64,000 nucleotides of DNA from assembly GCF_900168685.1 (NCBI RefSeq), contig NZ_FVZN01000009.1, positions 62,001-126,000 on the forward strand, written 5' to 3'. A program made the translations under genes and the position numbers. This document shows positions 58,981 through 64,000 of this stretch, one piece after another; within the stretch, counting starts at the first letter, position 1, and every line of letters starts with the position of its first letter. Source of the DNA: Solibacillus isronensis (GTDB lineage Bacteria > Bacillota > Bacilli > Bacillales_A > Planococcaceae). Below the pieces are notes generated by a model. The model was not told the DNA's origin. It worked only from the letters and a program-made list of their open reading frames with translations, and ran no database searches.

Positions 58981-60087
58981 TTGCTGAACAAGGTTTTTTA
59001 TTCTTTCTAATTCACTGTAGATAATTCTAAAATATTCTTCTTGCTTGTCATTATCTGTTTTTAAATTTTCCTTAAATATTTCTAATAAACCTATGATTGA
59101 AGTAAGGGGATTTCTAATTTCATGAGCAAGTCCGGCACTTATCTTTCCTATTGCTGACAATTTCTCACTTAGCATAAGTTGTCTTTCTAATGCGAGTCTT
59201 TCTGTAATATCTCTAAACTGGCCAAATACTCCATTTATTTGGTGGGATTCATTATAAATTGGAAATGCGTCAAATAAATATGTTTTATTGGATATAGAGA
59301 CTTCAATATCTTCGTACTTTTTACTATCTCTCAAAACATTCTCCATATATCCGCCAATTACTGCTATTTCTGTAATTGGACGATTGCATACTTCTTCTTT
59401 ACTGCAAGATAATACTTTCTCAGCAAAAGGATTAATTTCAACTATTTTACCGTCTTCATCGGCCATAATGACCCCGTTTCGACTGTTTTCCATTAGCACT
59501 TGATTTAAGACTAATAATTTCTTATTCTGTTGCTTTACTCTGACCTCACGCTCTATAGAATCTACTGCAGATTTGAGTAAACCTGAATGGAAGGAACTTG
59601 CATGATGAGCCGCCATCATTACTGATATAGTCCCGCCTATCTTACCTGAAGAACTAAAAGGTACAGAGAAACAGGCACTTTCATGTAAGCTATGGAAGAA
59701 ATGGTCTAATCCAATAAGCTCCACAGATTCCCCGATTTTTAATGCCATTTCAATGGAATTCGTTCCGACCTCTTCTTCTATTAATCTAACGCCCGGAGTT
59801 AACCCTAACGACTCAATTTGCCACTTAATCATTTCATCTCCGTACAACTCTATAATGTATCCTTCATGATCAGTGATAACGATTAAAACAGCTGTCCCAT
59901 CTAGTTCAGCTATTATCTTCGTCATAAATTTTCTTGCCACGGAAATGATATCATCAAGAATCCTCTTCTTTTGTACCAACTCACTTTTTGGCAATTTCTC
60001 TCCAGGAATCGGCAGTTCATAAGGATCCATATTTCTCTTAAGACATCTTTGATGCGAATTATATATATATGTATTTCTAGTTTCCAT
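58981..60087 (-). pseudogene. N-terminal part of an IS-interrupted GAF-PAS sensor histidine kinase
   Basis: 369 residues before the IS. An AcoR/DhaR-type GAF-like domain (~30-190; LGLTPGVRLIEEEVGTNS), a PAS domain (~195-310; NGVIMADEDGKIVEINPFAEK), and the HisKA phosphoacceptor GLAHEIRNPLTSIIG. The frame runs to LVQQ and stops at a TAA created by the IS end. Without the IS, reading goes on as QFMMMAKPDE in the C-terminal part. No transmembrane helix, so a cytoplasmic sensor. ATG at 60087; upstream GGTGG is somewhat far. Confidence 0.85.
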
Positions 60088-60279
60088 TTTATTAAAGCCA
60101 CCATTTACAATTTATTTGTAAGTTTTCCCTTTCAACCTATTAAGAATATCACGTTCATTTGGGAATATGTGACTATAAATTTACTAGATGCTATTTGCTT
60201 TAATTTCAGGATATCCGTGTAATAATAATGACCTTTTCGGAAAAACTAGTTCAAAAAGCGATGATAGGAGTGCCTAAAA

Positions 60280-61137
60280 GTGACAGAACGCCCAAACATA
60301 AATCTTAAGACCTTTTGCATGAGTGAATACGATGTTTTAAAAAGAGTAATTCTTTGTCAGCCTCAATATATGACGATTCGTGAGGTAATTAATGAAACAC
60401 AGGAGCATTTTAAGAAGGAAGGCATCCATATTGAACGCGCACTCGAACAGCATGCTGAATTTGTTAGAATTCTACAGGAAAATAACGTCGATGTTATTTT
60501 ATTACCTTATCATAAAAAATATCCTGAACAGGTCTTTACAAGGGATGTTGGTTTTACACTAGGACAAACAATTTTTGTTGCTAAAATGGCAACAGAAATT
60601 CGCTCAGGAGAGGAAAACATTTTAAAGCAGTGGCTGGAGGATGAAGAAATCTCCTATTATAATTTAATCGAAGAACGAATTGAAGGCGGGGATGTTGTAA
60701 TCGATCAGAATACCATCTTCGTGGGACTCAGTAATCGGACGGACGAAAAAGCTGTTGAACAATTACAGCGTCTTTTAAATAATTTTAAGGTCATTCCTAT
60801 TCCATTTAAAGAAAAATACTTACATTTAGATTGTATATTTAATATCGTTTCCCCTGAAGTAGCCCTTATTTATCCAAATGCTTTAACACAAAAAGAAATT
60901 GATTTTTTTGCTGCACGTTATGATTTAATTGAGGTTTCTGAAGAAGAGCAATTTCAATTAGGTACCAATGTATTGAGTATTGGTAATAAGCGGATATTAA
61001 GTTTGCCAGTTAATATTAATGTCAACAAACAGCTTCGTGATCGGGGCTTTCAGGTAATTGAAGTGGATATTACAGAAATTATTAAATCCGGCGGCTCGTT
61101 CCGTTGCTGCACCCTTCCTATCTTACGAGAAGCATAA
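60280..61137 (+). CDS. Dimethylarginine dimethylaminohydrolase-like amidinotransferase-fold enzyme (YkgA type)
   Basis: 285 residues, pentein fold. Motifs FTRDVGFTLG, EGGDVVID, the catalytic His in YLHLDCIFN, and the nucleophile Cys in SGGSFRCCTLPI. Such enzymes hydrolyse (methyl)arginines or related guanidino compounds. GTG at 60280 with ATAGGAG upstream. Divergent from the split kinase, single gene, with its own terminator. Confidence 0.88.
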   Translation: MTERPNINLKTFCMSEYDVLKRVILCQPQYMTIREVINETQEHFKKEGIHIERALEQHAEFVRILQENNVDVILLPYHKKYPEQVFTRDVGFTLGQTIFVAKMATEIRSGEENILKQWLEDEEISYYNLIEERIEGGDVVIDQNTIFVGLSNRTDEKAVEQLQRLLNNFKVIPIPFKEKYLHLDCIFNIVSPEVALIYPNALTQKEIDFFAARYDLIEVSEEEQFQLGTNVLSIGNKRILSLPVNINVNKQLRDRGFQVIEVDITEIIKSGGSFRCCTLPILREA

Positions 61138-61182
61138 ATAAAAATATATATTGGATCTGTAGTTGCATCTTCCGTGAACCAC

Positions 61183-61220
61183 AAGAAGCATATTCACTTG
61201 ATATGAATATGCTTCTTTCA
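61183..61220 (+). terminator. Intrinsic terminator of the DDAH-like gene
   Basis: Stem AGAAGCATATTCA / TGAATATGCTTCT with a 7-nt loop, followed by TTC. Confidence 0.75.
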
Positions 61221-61356
61221 CAAAATTTTTATACACACTTATTTATCTCCGTAATATAGCTAAGTGCCATTTCTATATTATACGTATATTGGTATGATGT
61301 TAAGGTTGTGTAATTACTATGTCACACATTTACATTCATCTAAGAAAGAGGTATTT

Positions 61357-62556
61357 ATGCACTCCACAAAATTATCAAAGCAACATTGGTTGCTGATCTT
61401 AACACTTTCTTTATTAACATTTGTTCTCGGGACAAGTGAATTTGTTATTGTCGGAATCTTAACAGATATTTCTTTAAGTCTTAATATGACTAATGCAAAA
61501 ACCGGCACACTCGTTTCTGCGTTTGCAATTACGTTTGCCATCGCTACACCACTGGTGATGTCAGTAACAAGTCATTTACCAAAGCGAAAATGGATGTTGT
61601 TTTTAATAGCATCTTTCATCATTCTAAATGCTTTGTGCGTAATTTCGACGAGCTATATCATGCTCCTTACATTACGGATTATGACAGCGATTGTAACAGG
61701 AGTTTTAATCTCTCTAGCCATGATTGTAGCAAGTGAAACCATACCGATTAAAAAACGCGGACTTGCTATTTCATTCGTTTTCGGTGGTTTCACACTTGCA
61801 AATGTCGTTGGAGTGCCAATTGGTATTGTTATAGCCGAAGATTACGGCTGGAATACCACTTTCATGTTAACCACTTTCCTTGGAGGATTGGCGTTTTTGG
61901 CATCCTTTTTTGTCTTACCTCATAAACTCAGCCAAGTACGCAGTTCGGTACGTGATCAGTTTTCTTTATTGACCAAGCCTCGTATATTGATGGCTTTTTT
62001 CATTCCTGCACTCGGATTTGGCGCAACTTATGCAGTCTTTACATACCTTGTACCAATCTTGAAAGAAATGGGGGCACCAAATAAGTCAATTAGTATAATC
62101 TTATTTAGTTATGGGTTTATTTCGATTTTCAGCAACATCCTCGCTGGTAAAATTGCTAGCCAAAATGCAATCGGTCGCCTTCGGTTTGTTTTTCTCGTGC
62201 AAGCAGTTGTTCTGACAAGTTTATTTTGGACTACCAATCAATTTGTTTTAGGATTAATAAATATTGGATTAATGTCGTTAATGGCTATCCTTTTAACAAC
62301 ATCTACTCAGCTATATTTAATTGACCTTGCAGGAATTTATCAGCCAAAAGCAACAGGACTCGCCGCTTCACTAATGCCAGTGGCAAGCAACGTAGGCATC
62401 GCTTTTGGTTCTGCATTAGGTGGAATTGTGTACCATCAAGGAAATTTAATGAATGTAGCTTGGGTCGGTGGGATAATTGCCGTCTGTGCAAGTCTGCTAA
62501 CTTTCTTTAGTCATCAATTAGACCAAAAAAATTTACATCAGAATAGAAATGATTAA
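61357..62556 (+). CDS. MFS transporter, DHA1 family (AraJ/YdhP-like)
   Basis: 399 residues, 12 helices. It opens HWLLILTLSLLTFVLGTSEFVIVGILTDI (in parts), the GTSEFV pattern of the DHA1 sugar/nucleoside/drug efflux group. Helix 4-5 carries RIMTAIVTGVLISLAMIVASE. ATG at 61357 with AAGAGGTATTT upstream; the longer ORF from 61264 has no SD. Substrate unknown; an export role is inferred. Confidence 0.85.
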   Translation: MHSTKLSKQHWLLILTLSLLTFVLGTSEFVIVGILTDISLSLNMTNAKTGTLVSAFAITFAIATPLVMSVTSHLPKRKWMLFLIASFIILNALCVISTSYIMLLTLRIMTAIVTGVLISLAMIVASETIPIKKRGLAISFVFGGFTLANVVGVPIGIVIAEDYGWNTTFMLTTFLGGLAFLASFFVLPHKLSQVRSSVRDQFSLLTKPRILMAFFIPALGFGATYAVFTYLVPILKEMGAPNKSISIILFSYGFISIFSNILAGKIASQNAIGRLRFVFLVQAVVLTSLFWTTNQFVLGLINIGLMSLMAILLTTSTQLYLIDLAGIYQPKATGLAASLMPVASNVGIAFGSALGGIVYHQGNLMNVAWVGGIIAVCASLLTFFSHQLDQKNLHQNRND

Positions 62557-62685
62557 TTAAACAAAAGTTTATATTAATTCTACATCAATCATTGCTACCG
62601 GTTTGTATTTTTCGGCAGATTGAGATGAATTTTCAGAAACAGTTGCCAATTAAAAGGCTTACTTAGTTACAACCACTTTAGTAGA

Positions 62686-62724
62686 AAAACAGGCACAATC
62701 GCATGAAGCGAATGTGCCTGTTTC
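62686..62724. terminator. Bidirectional terminator between MFS and Fic genes
   Basis: AAACAGGCACA(a)TCGC / GCGA(a)TGTGCCTGTTT stem with a short loop and flanking A/T tracts on both sides. Convergent genes use it. Confidence 0.75.
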
Positions 62725-62778
62725 AAAAACTGTAATTACTTATGATACGGTTCACCGTACTAAGTCTATATGCGGTTT

Positions 62779-63504
62779 TTAGATTGCGCTTAAATATAAG
62801 TCTAGTGAGGCTTCTACTTCTTTTCCTACTAACTCAACAAAATCTTCATAGTCATTTGTAGTATGTGCCTTATCTAAAGCATTGTAATATGCTAATCTAT
62901 TTTCTACACGAATGATTATTGGCGGATAACCCGACTTCATTAGTTCTAAATTTAATAATAGTCGTGAAGTGCGACCATTCCCATCAATAAATGGATGAAT
63001 CCCTACAAATATTGCATGAAGCATAGCACCACGTACAATTGGATGTAAGCTTTGCGCTTCGCCGTCATACCAATTCATTAATACATCCATTTCTTCTTGA
63101 ATTTTTAATGGTGGCGGAGGTGTATGAACTGCCCCTGAAATAAATACTTGTTGATCTCGGTAAACACCAGCATAGCTATCATCAATCCCCTTTAACACAA
63201 GGCGATGTAAATTTTTAATTTGCCATTCTGAAAATGGTTCTTCTTTATGCACAACATCTTCAACGTAAGAAATCGCATCGCGGTGATTAATAACCTCTAA
63301 ATGCTCTCGCATCGTTTTGCCACCAACTGTAATCCCTTCAAGAACTACTTTCGTTTCATTAATCGTTAAAGTATTACCTTCGATAGCATTTGAGTTATAT
63401 GTCCATTCTAAAAAAAGCTTTTCTCGTAAGCTTTGCACAGTATATTTAGGTAATGGTCTCTTCGAATCTAACTGCTGCTTCTTTAAATCAATTTGTTCGA
63501 ACAT
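62779..63504 (-). CDS. Fic-domain AMPylase, class II (N-terminal inhibitory helix)
   Basis: 241 residues. The Fic motif is HPFIDGNGRTSR with catalytic His170. The inhibitory motif [S/T]xxxE[G/N] occurs in SNAIEGN (Ser38, Glu42), so the enzyme should be self-inhibited. It transfers AMP (or related nucleotide) to a protein target. ATG at 63504 follows AAAGGAG. Alone on its strand with no antitoxin-type (class I) partner, as expected for class II. Its target is unknown. Confidence 0.92.
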   Translation of the reverse strand: MFEQIDLKKQQLDSKRPLPKYTVQSLREKLFLEWTYNSNAIEGNTLTINETKVVLEGITVGGKTMREHLEVINHRDAISYVEDVVHKEEPFSEWQIKNLHRLVLKGIDDSYAGVYRDQQVFISGAVHTPPPPLKIQEEMDVLMNWYDGEAQSLHPIVRGAMLHAIFVGIHPFIDGNGRTSRLLLNLELMKSGYPPIIIRVENRLAYYNALDKAHTTNDYEDFVELVGKEVEASLDLYLSAI

Positions 63505-63650
63505 CTTTTCATCTCCTTTATAGATGAATGTTTATTACTTATCATATTATATGTTTTTCTCTTTTTGTCTATTTTCTATTAAAAAATCCTATCACATCTG
63601 TAATAGGATTTAATATTATTTTGAGGCCATTTATATTTTATAGATGATCG

Positions 63651-64000
63651 TTAAATTAATTGTTCTGTCGCCGTTTGTACAATCGATTGTTTTATTAATT
63701 CATGCGTATAATTATTTTTGTTATCTCCATGCTTAAAATCATCAACCATATCAGTTATAAGTAACCAAGCTAATGTTTTATGTTCATCATAACCCAGATT
63801 ATCTCGATAAATTTTATATAATTCATAAGCATTATCAATAGCAGATTCTTTATCTGTAATTATTTGCTGTAACAAATATTGAAGTTGGGCATTTACTTGT
63901 TTCTTATATGTTGGTTCATCTAATTTTAACTCCGCTACAGCTCTTTGGAATAATTGTTCTACTTCAAAGATATTTATAGGTTCTTCTAAAAAAGCTAAAA
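63651..64000 (-). CDS. Helical protein of unknown function, partial (N-terminus outside window)
   Basis: The frame is open from the right edge to the stop at 63651, with 116 codons in the window. A TTG at 63875 would be a false start, since conserved-looking, coding-like sequence continues upstream (PINIFEVEQLFQRAVAELKL). The visible part is soluble, helical, charged, and ends VQTATEQLI. No motif is recognised. Confidence 0.6.
   Translation of the reverse strand, partial: LAFLEEPINIFEVEQLFQRAVAELKLDEPTYKKQVNAQLQYLLQQIITDKESAIDNAYELYKIYRDNLGYDEHKTLAWLLITDMVDDFKHGDNKNNYTHELIKQSIVQTATEQLI

Overview
The window looks like a chromosomal segment of a low-GC, spore-forming Firmicute, most likely a Planococcaceae member close to Solibacillus or Lysinibacillus. 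This rests on the AT-rich sequence, strong AGGAGG-type ribosome binding sites, frequent TTG starts, the ctsR-mcsA-mcsB-clpC-radA and yacL-ispD-ispF-gltX blocks, a CotD-type coat protein and a malate:quinone oxidoreductase. No rRNA, tRNA or CRISPR array was seen.

Layout. 1-11.3 kb is housekeeping, nearly all minus strand: gltX (cut by the left edge), ispF, ispD, yacL, radA, and ctsR-mcsA-mcsB-clpC behind a perfect CtsR operator. The place where disA normally lies, between radA and yacL, instead holds an oppositely oriented acetate-type transporter. 11.3-20.4 kb carries small membrane proteins, a HemAT-like oxygen sensor, an acyl-CoA thioesterase, two aldehyde dehydrogenases (one paired with a DUF779 protein), RluF and a frameshifted DUF6904-like gene. 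20.4-25.0 kb is a branched-chain amino-acid ABC operon (livJ-livH-livM-livG-livF) with an internal attenuator. 25-38.6 kb holds ogt, mqo, degV, a DUF2268 metalloprotein, a lipoprotein cyclophilin, a Zn alcohol dehydrogenase, an alkylpyrone operon (type III PKS plus methyltransferase), a CotD coat protein, a putative sucrose-phosphate synthase/phosphatase pair and ohr.

38.6-54.5 kb: a large secreted subtilisin-like protease with a perfect (Gly-Asn)32 tail, an OFA-type transporter, a complete group IIC intron inserted just behind the terminator of a DUF4230 gene, a TVP38 protein, a TetR regulator with a divergent ABC-2-type protein, an ECF sigma/DUF4179 pair, and a solute:Na+ symporter operon whose first gene is an unlisted 58-codon membrane protein. 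54.5-64 kb: a candidate small RNA, a sulfatase, a GAF-PAS histidine kinase cleanly split by an IS3-family element with a 3-bp target duplication, a DDAH-type amidinohydrolase, an MFS exporter, a class II Fic protein and a gene cut by the right edge.

Most notable: (1) the alkylpyrone operon, where both cistrons appear to start at non-standard codons (ATT and CTG); (2) a compact three-hairpin RNA candidate with perfect -35/-10 hexamers; (3) the IS3-split kinase, whose reading frame is exactly restored if the element and one target copy are removed; (4) a degenerate site-2-protease-like membrane protein; (5) the (GN)32 protease tail. No wholly new multi-gene defence or biosynthetic system is convincingly visible. 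Functional names come from recognising sequence motifs, not from database searches.
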